From Rhipicephalus microplus (taxonomy: Eukaryota > Arthropoda > Arachnida > Ixodida > Ixodidae), in assembly GCF_043290135.1 (NCBI RefSeq), contig NC_134704.1:15716501-15780500 (forward strand): a stretch of 64,000 nucleotides of DNA, written 5' to 3'. Below, in pieces: positions 25,280 through 34,860 of the stretch. Under the pieces are notes generated by a model that was not told the origin of the DNA, made no database searches, and saw only the letters and a list, made by a program, of their open reading frames with translations. The position numbers and the translations under genes are program-made. The stretch's first letter is position 1; every line of letters begins with the position of its first letter.

Positions 25280-26388
25280 AATACAATCTACCGAGAAGAT
25301 GGTTTTTTCGCCTTCGAGTTGCTTAGGCAAATGCATAAACTACGTGTGCCATTTGTCATTGCAATTTGAATCATTTGTTCACACAAAAGCAGCTCAGAAA
25401 AAAACAGGGGACCAGTGATAGGACACAGACGGCTTTCACGTGCTCCCCAGTTTTTTGTTGTTGTTATTGTTGTTGTTGTTTTTGCGCTGTTTTTATGTGA
25501 GGTCTCTCGTACCCACTCACTCAACCAATCATTTTAGCTACAATTCGAAGCAATGATTTGTAGCTCAGCGCTTCTCTGCCTCCTTTTTACAGTGCTCCCT
25601 GGCCGCCGGTCTTTGCCGCGCCCGTCGAGTTTAGCCCCGTGCGGCAAGGAGCGGGGTATAATGGAAGCGCGTGACATGCAACCACCATTGTCGCTGGCCG
25701 CATCGGCGCGCAGATCACGCAAGCGTGCGACAAGCAGCTTCCGTGCACGCCGCTTGCCTAAACTCGGCGCCGTCAACAACGCGAGAAAAAAAAAGCTAAA
25801 AGGGAACAAAAAAAAAAAAAGGCGGGTAACTTCGGGAAGCGCCGGAACACACCCTGCGTGGTCCATCACACGGGCTCACGTCTCGAGGTCCGCAGCTGCG
25901 GCGGAATTCCCGGAATGCCATCGTGCGTTGAAGAAGGCACCAGTGTGTCCGAGATGTAACGTCGCAGCTTGTCAGAGTAATGCCTCGGTTGGACGGGGAA
26001 TGGAAAATAACGGTAAATACAAAAGAAACAGACACGAGGAAGTGCGCACGAGGGAAGTGTTCCGAGTGTTGTCGTCGCGTGGATACCCCCCGCATTCTTT
26101 CTGCTTTGGGATCGCGAAACGAGCGCGCAATATTCCAGTTTGCCCAATTCAACCGCGCGATGTGTAAGGAATGTTTTGTGCACATTATTATATCGTTGTT
26201 CTCTTTTCCGTTGTTGTTTCCGTTCTCTTTTCCGAATGCAGTCGTGCAGCACGGGCTTTTTCTCAGTGGCTGGTTTTCGGTTAGGCAGTCGTCTGCTGCA
26301 TTCAGCTGTATGTTTTGTATTCGTAATAACTCGGCCGTGTTAGCTGTACGCACGCATTTGTCACGGCTTAAACCGCGTCCCGTCGTAT
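25280..26388. other. Stretch without a supportable gene
   Basis: A + frame is open for 204 codons at 25553-26167 and another - frame for 211 codons at 25796-26431, which overlap. Neither shows a domain, both begin at positions with no context for a start, and they exclude one another. The segment 25600-25760 is CpG-rich. I leave it unassigned. Confidence 0.35.
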
Positions 26389-26580
26389 CCACAGCGCAGG
26401 GGTGGCGCCGGGGGGGGGGGGGGGGGGGCAAGGGTGGGCTGGAGCCCCCCCCCCCCCCCCCAAAAATTCTCGCCTGCCCCCCATATGCCCACCAAAGTGA
26501 CCGGAAGCATATATTGAAAACCTAGTAGGAGCAGAGCTAGCTTGCCCCCCCGGAGGAACTCACTTTTCGTGGTTGCCCCC

Positions 26581-27078
26581 TGTTGTGACTCCGGGTCCTG
26601 CCGGTCTCGTTTTCGGTAGCTGGCCCCGTCGCAGGATCCATCGTCCAACAATTCAGCGAGAAGAAGCGCCCGAACGAACAACAGAGATTTATTTACATGT
26701 GGAGAAGTGGTCAACTGACCCAAAGAGAGAAGAGTGCTTGCGATACAAAACGTCTTCGGCATTTTATAGCGCCGCGCCGTTGACACTGGGCGCCTTGTCC
26801 GCATCGTCAGCCAATACGGTGTCGCCGGCACCTCGGCCACGAGGGAGGGGAAAACACCTCTCACAACACAAGGAGTGGCACAACCCAACACGAGGTCCAT
26901 ATATGGTCCCGGCGCCCCAAAATGTTACCAAATATGGTCACGAACGCACAGCAGACCCCGTAGCTCTCCCGGCGAGGAGGAACCCGAATGGGGAGGTGGG
27001 GGTGGACGAGACCGTCAGGTCAAGAACCGGTTCTCCACCAAACTCTCCCTGCTTGGCTCCCCAGGGCCGGTCGTAACA
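26581..27078 (-). repeat. 3' LTR of the Gmr1-like element
   Basis: 498 bp. In element orientation it starts TGTTACGACC and ends AGTCACAACA. An AATAAA polyadenylation signal on the - strand lies near 26690. It differs from the other LTR at 26858, 26893 and 27037 only. I see no clear polypurine tract immediately upstream (27079-27100 is C/G-rich in sense); a purine run AAAGGGGAAAA lies further up, near 27298-27308. Confidence 0.95.
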
Positions 27079-27525
27079 GTCTCTCGCGCGGGGGGGTGAA
27101 GATCTCGATGGGCTGAGGTTTGCAGCCACTGTCCGGAGAGATCAGCGCCGGCAGTCGGTTTGGTGACGACCGTCTTTGATGAAGTAGAGGGCAACACCTG
27201 CTTCATTGAGGGCTCAACAGACGTCACATACGCACATGAAAACACAACTACTCAGCCGGTGAGCGCCGGACAATTCCGCCAAACTCCACCAGGCAATTTT
27301 CCCCTTTAACTGATAATAAAGGAAATACACAATTTATTCAAAATGTTACTCACACTTTAAGGTGACACAAAACAACAACACTGGAAGCACACCGAACCCG
27401 AAACCCTGGATAGCCGTGTCTTCAACGTTTTCAAACAAGTACACCTAAAAGAGTAAAAAAACAATCACTAGTTCTTGTCTGGGTCAGGAAAAAAAATGCC
27501 AGAGTTCTCGAGACATCCTCTCGTG
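27079..27525 (-). other. 3' untranslated part of the retrotransposon
   Basis: This non-coding stretch lies between the pol stop and the 3' LTR. It contains an AATAAA on the - strand near 27328 and a purine run near 27298-27308 that looks like a polypurine tract but is ~220 bp from the LTR edge. No env-like frame is present, so the element has no third gene. Confidence 0.6.
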
Positions 27526-30027
27526 TCAGGGGCATCGACTTAAGCCATTGTAGCGGCCGGAAATGTCGGCTGCCGGAGGCAGCGAGAAAGGAGACGTGAA
27601 GCAGGTTTGGAGTTGCAGGGCAAGACTGTTTATTTCCACTCCGTGCGAGTGACGGGAGCTCCCCTCGACGAGGGAGAGAATGAGGCACCCCCGCGTTCTT
27701 CTACAGGAAAGAGGAAAATGGGGGCCACCGAGCGAGCAGACGTAGCATGCAGCCGGTCTAATCCCCAGAGCCGGCCTTGACAACACGTTGTTCCCCGAAC
27801 ACGGAGGAGGAGGAGCTGGCGCCGCGAGTAGGCGCGCTGTCGACGGCCGGCTGCAGACGGGATAGAAAAGAATGCGGTGGTGCTTAGCAGCTTCCGCTAC
27901 ACCATCATCGTTGCCATGGAGTACACCCTTTTTGTAGCGTATTTCAAACGTATATTGTTGCAAAACAAGGCTCCAACGCAGCAGGCGGCCGTTCTTAGAG
28001 GACATGGTCTGTAGCCAGGTGAGAGGACAGTGGTCCACTTCCACAATGAACTTGCTTCCGGCAATATAACAAGCCAGTTTCTGGACTGCCCAAACCAAGC
28101 ACGCACATTCCTTTTCGCTAGCGCTGTAAACCTGCTCGCGAAGGGTGAGTTTCCGGCTAACATATAGGACGGGATGCTCTTGATCCCCCTCATCCCTTTG
28201 ACTAAGAACTGCCCCCATGCCTCTATCACTAGCGTCGCATTGGACTATGAAAAGCCTCGAGTAGTCCGGTGAACTAAGCAAAGGTTGGCTCGACAAGGCC
28301 GCTTTCAAAACGCGGAAAGCCTTTTCTTTCTCCTCATCCCAGTCGACCATTTGGGGCTCGGTCTTGCGCAACGCGTCAGTAAGAGTGCTGGCAATGTCGG
28401 AATATCTAGGGATGTACTTACGATAGTAACCAGCTATTCCAAGAAAAGCCCGAATATCGGTTTTCGTTCGGGGCTGGGGAAAGTCTCGGATAGCTGCCAC
28501 TTTCATTTCAGAGGGACGGCGATGCCCTCGACCGATAACATGCCCGAGATAGAGTACCTCTGCTTGTGCTAGCTGACACTTGGGCGCCTTTACCGTTAAA
28601 CCTGCTTCGCGTAGGCGTGTCAGTACTGCTCTCAAATGCGTCAAGTGTTCTGGCCAGGACGAGGAAAACACGGCGACGTCGTCCAAGTAAGGCAATGCGA
28701 AGTCCTCTTGACCACGCAAAACCTTATCCATTAAGTTGGAAAAACAGTAAGGCGCGTTCTCTAGGCCGAAACTCAACACTTTAGGGCGGAATGTCCCCAA
28801 TGGTGAAATAAATGCAGCGTACCGGCTCGCCCTCTCGGTGAGCGGCACCTGCCAGTAACCTCTCACTAGGTCTAGCGTTGAGATAAATTGCGCGCTGCTT
28901 ACCCTCTCGACGCGTTCCTCAATGTGGGGATTTGGGTATGTCTGATCCTTGGTGATGAGGTTTAACTTACGATAGTCTACGCAAGGACGCGGAGCTTTGC
29001 CGGGTACCTCCACGAGAATTAACGGGGAAGTGTAATCACTTTCACACGGCTCAATCACACCCAATTCCAGCATCCTGTTAACCTCTGCTTTTATTAGCTC
29101 AAGCTGGCGAGGTGACACCCGATACGTCTTAGATCTTACCGGTTCCGACGAGGTAAGCTCTATGTCATGAGTGAGGACGGATGTCCGGCCTGGCTTGCTT
29201 ACAAATCTGTCCTGAAACTCGGTCAAAAGATCACGCAATTCCTGCTTCTGCTTCATTGTCAGTTGTGACTTTGATACTAAATCCTCAACTCTTTTCTCGA
29301 TCGAGACTTCGTCCGATTCGGGAGCTAATTCAGGGATTTCTGCCGGAACCTCTTCCGGAACATTTAAAGTCATGTTCACGATGGCTTCCCTCTCTTTGTA
29401 GGGTTTGAGTAAGTTGCTATGATACACCTGGTGTGCCTTACGACTTCCTGGTAATTTTACCACATAGTTGGTGTCAGACAATTTTCGAGTAATCTCGGCC
29501 GGGCCGACCCATTGCACTTCAAGCTTATTCTTTTGGGAGGGCCTCAACAACATGACCCTGTCTCCTACAGCAAAGTGTCGTGCTTTAGCGGTCCGATCGT
29601 AGTAAAGCTTAGCCTTCTGCTGTGCTTTGGTCATCGCACTCTCGGTCAGTTCTTGGGCTGTTGTTAGACGATCCAATAAGGTGAGGACATATTCCACTAC
29701 TACAGGATCATCACCCTGACCTTCCCACGACTCTCTCAGCATACGAAGAGGCGACCGCAGTCTACGGCCGTAAACAAGTTCCGCTGGCGTAAACCCTGTC
29801 GTCTCATGTGGTGCAGTTCTTAGTGCAAACATCGTTGCAGGTAAGCACATTTCCCAGTCAGTTTTTCGTTCAAAACATAAGGCTCTTAACACTCGCTTCA
29901 TCACGGAGTGAAGCTTTTCTATCGAGTTCGACTGCGGATGGTAGACTGAACTATGCAATAATTTCACGCCACACCGCTCTAGAAAGGTTGTCGTTAAGGC
30001 ACTCGTGAAAATGGTGCCCTGGTCTGA
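27526..30027 (-). pseudogene. pol, downstream part: integrase C-terminus, RT, RNase H
   Basis: In the same frame as the upstream pol part, separated from it only by the stop at 30028-30030. Directly after the stop comes the second integrase Asp (SDQG); the catalytic Glu follows in HPQSNSIEKLH (Glu codon near 29919). A GPY/F module (WVGPAEITRKLSDTNYVV) lies at about 29510-29398. Reverse transcriptase follows with DYRKLN, LDLVRGYWQ (first catalytic Asp) and PYLDDVAVF (YLDD near 28689-28678). RNase H has the first Asp in FIVQCDASDRG near 28236, then ASEKE and VDHCPLTW. The RNase H terminal motif is split: HGNDDG lies before, and LSRCP-stop after, a 357 bp insertion (27549-27901 LTR plus duplication). 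The insertion is 119 codons long and open, so the frame stays intact. The protein would copy and integrate element cDNA inside a virus-like particle. Not functional as it stands. Confidence 0.92.
27549..27901 (-). mobile_element. Solo LTR of a second retrotransposon inside pol
   Basis: The 353 bp segment begins TGTAGCGGCC and ends TTCCGCTACA, giving inverted ends TGTAGCGG/CCGCTACA and TG...CA termini. The 4 bp direct repeat CCAT flanks it (27545-27548 and 27902-27905). An AATAAA on the - strand near 27635 sets its orientation. It interrupts the RNase H end codons of the host element. It shares no obvious sequence with the 498 bp LTRs, so it derives from another family, left by LTR-LTR recombination. 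Confidence 0.88.
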
Positions 30028-31782
30028 TTATATCTCGGCAGGAAAGCCTACCCGGGCAAACACGGACAGAAGTGCGTTCACTACTTCGACGGAACTTAGC
30101 TCTTTTAGCGGGACCGCCTCTGGAAATTTAGTAGCTGGGCAGATTAAGGTCAGGATGTGACGGTAGCCTGAAGTTGTCTTGGGCAAAGGACCTACTGTGT
30201 CAATTACCATCTGACGAAAGGGCTCAGTGATTACGGGTACCAGCTTCATTGGAAATTTCGCCTTATCTCCCGGCTTACCCACTCGCTGACACACATCGCA
30301 AGATTTTACAAACCTCTCTACATCTTTAAAGCATCCAGGCCAGTAGTATTCCTGTAAAAGACGATTTTTCGTCTTCTTTACGCCTAAGTGGCCTGACCAT
30401 GATTCTCCATGCACCAAACTAAGCAAATCCTGACGATACGCCTGAGGTACGACTACCTGGTCAAATTCTACTCCTCGCCTATCTAGATATTTTCGATAGA
30501 GTATGCCGTTCCTCTCTTGGAATCTCACATTTCGTTTGGCGATTTCCTCTTTCGAACTGTCATGGAATTGCTTAAGCGTCGGGTCCCCCTTTTGTTCGGT
30601 TATTAATGAAGCGGGGCTCACCTGCAGCAGCCGACTGAAATTATCCGAAGTTGGCATGACACACAACTCTTTTGTATTTCCTAGTACCTGGAATGTGTCA
30701 CCCTCTGTTCTATCCTCTGTACTACCAGGAATCGGCTTGGGAGCAATGGCATTCTCTATTGGCTCGGTCAACGAGGCGTAATTGACCCCTTCCAATTCGA
30801 GAGGAGGTTCAACGTCGCCTTTAGGAATGGTTGCCTCTGCGACTACGGCTTCTGCAGCCTGTTCTCGCACAAGTCGATTTGTTTCCGTGGTGTCCAACTC
30901 GCAACCAGGCCCGTTGTCGATTTGAGGCTTGTTTGCCTCAGTGAATGTTGCTCTCGCAGCCAGCGCACGTGCCTTTGATCTAGTCAGTGCCTGCACTATG
31001 CCTTCTCCCAACGTTAGACCTTTCTCCTTCAGCATTTGATCTGACTTATTTGAAAATAAGTAAGGATACTGAGGGGGTAGATATGGCGATACCGCGGCTT
31101 CTGTTTCCAATGTTCCAAATGCGCCTTTAAGGACAACTTTAGCTACGGGAAGGCACTGACTGTTTGCTTCTACGGCTTGTCTAATCCAGGCACAGTCTCC
31201 TGAATACTGTCCGGACTGAACAAAAGACGGATGAACTACGTCCATAGTGGCTGCGGAGTCTCTAAGAACCCGACACTGCTTGCCGTTCACGGTAAGGTCG
31301 TACATATAGGGCTCTAACAACTTCATGTTCTCGTCGGCTTCATTTATAGATAAAAAGGCCACCTTTTCTTTCGGGCAGTCTTTCGCGAAGTGCCCTGTTT
31401 CGTGGCAATTGAAACAAGCAGCCGGTTTTCTCGCCTCAAATTTCCTTTTGCTTGCCTCTGCCGACGCCCCATGGTTAGATGAATTGTTTTCCTCACCCTT
31501 TTGTGCGAGACTTGTCGGTTGTTTTCTAAACGGCGCCTTATTCGGTCGTAGGAATTTTTCCCTTTTTGGCTCGCTGCTTGCCCCAAGGGCGCGGCGCGTA
31601 ACGAATTCTTCAGCGAGCTCTGCGGCTTTTGTTACGGTGTTCACGTCCGGTCTATCCTGCACCCAGAACCTCACCTTTTCTGGTAACCTTTGATAGAATT
31701 GTTCCAGACCGATACACTCGAGCACCTTGTCATGATTCCCATACGCCTTTGCCTCTTTCAGCCACTCCCCCATGTTGGCCAT
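30028..31782 (-). pseudogene. gag C-terminal half, protease and integrase N-terminus
   Basis: 584 codons from an ATG at 31782 that overlaps the upstream gag stop (TAATG). The first ~60 residues are the second half of a capsid domain (LEQFYQRLPEKVRFWVQDRP), resembling the SCAN domain. So the ATG is not a real start; the frame is the continuation of gag after a frameshift. Next come a zinc knuckle CFNCHETGHFAKDC (residues 123-136, C-x2-C-x4-H-x4-C), a retropepsin-like segment with catalytic-site residues LRDSAATMDVV (Asp175), a ~240-residue linker, and an integrase zinc domain (His458, His465, Cys495, Cys498). The integrase core has its first Asp in VIDTVGPLP (Asp528). It ends at a premature TAA (30028-30030) just before the second catalytic Asp. 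Usual retropepsins have Asp-Thr/Ser-Gly; here the third position is Ala. Confidence 0.9.
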
Positions 31783-32498
31783 TAACTTGTAAGCAAACTC
31801 CGGGTATGAATCATTGCTCCCTTTACGGCGTTGCGAAATTTTTGTCTGAAACCTTCCGCTGACAACCTGTATTTCTTGAGAAGGCTCGACTTTACCTCAC
31901 TGTACTCGTCAGCCTCCTCTTTCGTGAGGCGCGCGATTACTTCTGAGGCCTCCCCCGGAAGTAGGGACAACAAGCGTTGAGACCATGTATCCTGGCTGAA
32001 ACCTTGCCTTTCACAAGTTCTCTCAAAGTTGACGAGAAACAGCCCAATGTCCTCACCTAGCTTGTACGATCTCGTTAGGTCCGTCATTTTGAACCTGACC
32101 CGCTCTGCTGTACCGGATGCCTCGCTGCCTCCTCTACTATTATGGCTAATCTCTAGCTCGAGGCGCTTCATTTCAAGCTCGTGCTTTCGCATCTTATCTG
32201 CCTCGGCTTCTGCCGCTTTCCTTTCGGCCTCCGCCGCCTTTTCTTCGGCCTCGGCCGCCTTTCGTTCGGCCTCTGCCGCTTGCCTCTCCTGAATCTCCTC
32301 GACACATGCTGACAGCTCGTCATCCTCCGCCCCCAATGCGAGAATCGCCTCTATCAGCTCTGGCTTTCTTTGAGAGTCCGACACCTCCAGATTCAACTCC
32401 CTTGCAAGTAGCAACAACATGGACTTTCGCAGGGATTTCAGATTCATGGCTGCCTCCAGTACCGCTGTCTCTGTTCCACAAAGATTCCTGTCTTGCAA
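31782..32498 (-). pseudogene. gag N-terminal half
   Basis: 238 codons open from just after an in-frame TAG at 32499-32501; the first ATG with good context (GCAGCCATGA) is at 32447. The product starts MNLKSLRKSMLLLLAREL, then a strongly charged coiled coil made of repeated AEAERKAAEAE-type heptads (about 32310-32170). The first half of the capsid follows (GLFLVNFERTCERQGF, then SSLLKKYRLSAEGFRQKF). The frame then runs off into 17 unrelated residues and stops at 31782, while the conserved capsid continues in the -1 frame. The shift lies near 31830, around 'gccgtaaaggga'. Gag would form the particle and package the element RNA. The A/E/K-rich coiled coil before the capsid is probably an assembly domain. 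Confidence 0.88.
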
Positions 32499-32959
32499 CT
32501 AATTAACCTTGACGGCAACGACAGCTCTAGGTTCCTGCCTTGCCTCAAGTTTTCCGTTAACTTAGTCTACAAATAAAGCTTCAAACAGCTCTTATACGGA
32601 ATCCTGCCCTGCCACTGTTAACCTTGACGCCACTGACAGAAAAAGCTTAACCAAGCTATCACACAATTTCCGCCTGACGCAAGTTACCTGTTAACACAAT
32701 GACCAAGACAGCCCCTCTCTACCAGCTTTTACTTAACACATAGAGTAAATGCCTGGTAAAATTTAACAGAGAAAGCCGGCACTCACCCAGTTCGCAGTCA
32801 TGTCTCCGGCGTCGTGCCTCTCAGAAGTGCCGTTCGATTCCCTTTGGAAGTCGATGAGCTCGTGTAATCCTTCTCCTGTCGTCCCGTTGTTGAACTTCGG
32901 GCTCACTCCGTCCAGTGGTCGCTTTCGGGGTTATCAGCATCCCGCCGCTGCCATCCAGT
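32499..32959 (-). other. Retrotransposon leader with candidate primer site and intron
   Basis: Sense order after the 5' LTR: ACTGGATGGCAGCGGCGGGA, in which a TGG two bases from the LTR or the TGGCAGCGGCGGGAT stretch may be the tRNA primer-binding site; I cannot name the tRNA. An ATG at 32801 opens five codons (MTANW) and is followed by the consensus donor GTGAGT (32786-32781). An AG immediately before 32498 would join it in frame to gag, giving a 288 bp intron, but the pyrimidine tract is poor. The leader also carries two or three degenerate copies of a ~45 bp motif (around 32484-32524, 32540-32580 and 32600-32643). Confidence 0.4.
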
Positions 32960-33457
32960 TGTTGTGACTCCGGGTCCTGCCGGTCTCGTTTTCGGTAGCT
33001 GGCCCCGTCGCAGGATCCATCGTCCAACAATTCAGCGAGAAGAAGCGCCCGAACGAACAACAGAGATTTATTTACATGTGGAGAAGTGGTCAACTGACCC
33101 AAAGAGAGAAGAGTGCTTGCGATACAAAACGTCTTCGGCATTTTATAGCGCCGCGCCGTTGACACTGGGCGCCTTGTCCGCATCGTCAGCCAATACGGTG
33201 TCGCCGGCACCTCGGCCACGAGGGAGGGGAAAACACTTCTCACAACACAAGGAGTGGCACAACCCAACACGTGGTCCATATATGGTCCCGGCGCCCCAAA
33301 ATGTTACCAAATATGGTCACGAACGCACAGCAGACCCCGTAGCTCTCCCGGCGAGGAGGAACCCGAATGGGGAGGTGGGGGTGGACGAGACCGTCAGGTC
33401 AAGAACCGGTTCTCCCCCAAACTCTCCCTGCTTGGCTCCCCAGGGCCGGTCGTAACA
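32960..33457 (-). repeat. 5' LTR of the Gmr1-like element
   Basis: 498 bp, matching the LTR at 26581-27078 except at 33237, 33272 and 33416. It would contain the pol II promoter of the element. It is bordered outside by CCCCC (33458-33462), the target duplication. Confidence 0.95.
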
Positions 33458-33498
33458 CCCCCCAGTAAAAACATCCTGGCGCCGCCCCGGCCACAGCG

Positions 33499-34705
33499 AT
33501 GCCTTCCTCGTATACGCTGCGTATATATGTCCGCTTAGCGTACCTCTTTGCCGGGTCTCTCTTTTTGTGTTTTGCTGGTGTATACAGCTTCGCCTTAAAT
33601 TTTGCTCAAACGGGGTATTTCCCGGTCGCTGGCGTCAATTCGCTCTGACGTCGCAGGAAACCGGATTACCAACACGACCACGCATATGCTGTTTAAGTAT
33701 CAGACCTTGTGTTTAGAATTGTTTTAATACAATATATAGACCTACTCGTTGTTGGCTATCTTCTTACTTTTATGCAACTTATAACCTAACCCTAAGCTAA
33801 AATTAGGTTAGGTTAGGTTAAACCTTAGTCTATAGGCTTGTCGGCGTAGCATGTCGTCGTTACGGGCAATCATAACGGGTATGTGCCACAAAAATTGGGT
33901 AAATCCCGCTACTAACCACACGTCGATATTATGCGTATTTATTTCATACTGCCAAATAGGACAGCAAATAACGTTTTCTATAATCATCTTCGCTAAGTTT
34001 TGTACAACACAGAAGAAACAAACAAGTTCCTCGGACAATTATCCTACTTTCGCGCTAGGCAAGACATACGCAATCTACCCTACACGTACAAACTAAGAAA
34101 AGAGAAAAAGGACTCGTGCACGCCATTCGTGGACCGTACAACTGCGGTGCCGTGGGAGGCTGAGGCGTGGTACAAAAGGTGCAGCAGCGTACACACGAAC
34201 GAAACGGCCAAGGGGTGGCGGCCTGGAACGCGGCGTATAGTGACAGCGAGCGAGACAATTTTCTCTCCCCAGACTTCATCCCGGCGTTGTTCGCGCGTCG
34301 CGAAGAAGCCGATATCGAGCGTGAAACCGATATCGGCATCTCATTTCGAGGTTCACTGCCGCAGAACCTGCCAACTCTACGTGCGCGCCTGTCCCGCTTC
34401 ATTGTCCTACCTCGTCTCGTTTTTGCTTTCGGCTTTTTAGTGCGCGTTCTCTCTTGAGCTGTTCCGGGTCTCCGTGCGTGCCTCGCGCGCGGCCCGTGAA
34501 GCGTGCAGCGTCGCGGAATCGTCGCTTGGCGTCCGCGTGTAATAAGAGGCTGCTAACTCGCGTTGTAGCAACGCTGGCCCCTTGTAGACCTTTTTTTGAA
34601 CGGAGAGGAGGATCGAGTCCTTTCTGGGCTGTTGCACGGGAGCACGAAAGCCGACGTCACAGCCGCGACAGTGTATTTTGGGGCGGGGAGTGTCACGCAT
34701 GTTAA
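33499..34705. other. Non-coding stretch with a short telomere-like motif
   Basis: No supported gene. 33785-33820 contains CCTAA units followed by three TTAGG units, the arthropod telomere repeat. A + frame at 34167-34457 has a protein-like middle (DSERDNFLSPDFIPALFARR) and an acceptor-like 'ttttctctccccag' at 34259-34272, but no donor or family can be named. Confidence 0.35.
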
Positions 34706-34860
34706 AGGGGGAGGAGGAGGAAGCAACGAAAGGGAGAAGGCAGGGAGGTTAACTAGAAAGACATCCGGTTGGCTACCCTACACTGGGGGATTAGGGAAGG
34801 GGACAAGATAGACGAGAAAAAGGGGAGAGGGGAAAAGAAAAAAAGTGGGGGAGAGACTGA
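34706..34860 (+). repeat. Second SINE family, 3' part (+)
   Basis: The motif 'gggaggttaactagaaagac...ccggttggctaccctacactggggga' recurs through the window in both orientations (36185-36310, 39330-39450, 47640-47790, 49650-49735, 55905-56010). The order GGTTAAC, CCGGTTNGCTACCCTNCACTGGG, then purine-rich DNA is constant. In tick genomes this is a common dispersed short element; at 39090 it follows a tRNA-like head. Confidence 0.6.

Larger units (their letters stand above)
26581..33457 (-). mobile_element. Gypsy-type LTR retrotransposon, integrase upstream of RT (Gmr1-like), defective
   Basis: The 6,877 bp element reads on the - strand. Two 498 bp direct LTRs flank it, each TGTTACGACC...AGTCACAACA in its own orientation, and CCCCC borders both sides as a 5 bp target duplication. 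The coding order is Gag with zinc knuckle, protease, integrase HHCC and DDE core, GPY/F module, reverse transcriptase with YLDD, RNase H. Integrase before RT is the Ty1/copia order, but the GPY/F module, RT sequence and Gag type are those of Ty3/gypsy, which matches the Gmr1 group. Defects are a frameshift in gag near 31830, a stop at 30028-30030 in integrase and a 357 bp insertion (353 bp LTR plus duplication) in the RNase H tail. Without that insertion the element is about 6.5 kb. LTR divergence of 3/498 means a young insertion. Confidence 0.93.
26397..33490. mobile_element. hAT-like MITE interrupted by an LTR retrotransposon
   Basis: The ends CAGGGGTGGCGCC (left, 26397) and GGCGCCGCCCCGG (right, to 33490) are inverted repeats matching at 11 of 13 positions. 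They are flanked by the perfect 8 bp duplication CCACAGCG (26389-26396 and 33491-33498). CAG ends plus an 8 bp duplication are the hAT signature. Without the retrotransposon and its duplication the element is about 212 bp (26397-26580 joined to 33463-33490). It has long G and C tracts (26409-26428, 26446-26461) that could pair, and no coding capacity. Confidence 0.75.

Noticed and set aside
25553..26167. 204-codon + strand frame
   Set aside because: No recognisable domain, overlapped by a 211-codon frame on the other strand, and no splice or promoter support.
26573..27076. 167-codon + frame and its twin at 32964-33455
   Set aside because: They lie antisense in the two LTRs; similarity between them is due to LTR identity, not to a duplicated gene.
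31770..31840. Programmed -1 frameshift between gag and pol
   Set aside because: The shift falls in the middle of the conserved capsid domain, before the zinc knuckle, so it is a lesion rather than a gag-pol junction.
26581..33457. Classification as a Ty1/copia element
   Set aside because: The integrase-RT order suggests it, but the GPY/F module, the gypsy-type RT and the C-x2-C-x4-H-x4-C/SCAN-like Gag place it in Ty3/gypsy.
33458..33462. Longer target duplication for the retrotransposon
   Set aside because: Both flanks are C-rich; only CCCCC can be claimed, and the exact length (4-6) is ambiguous.
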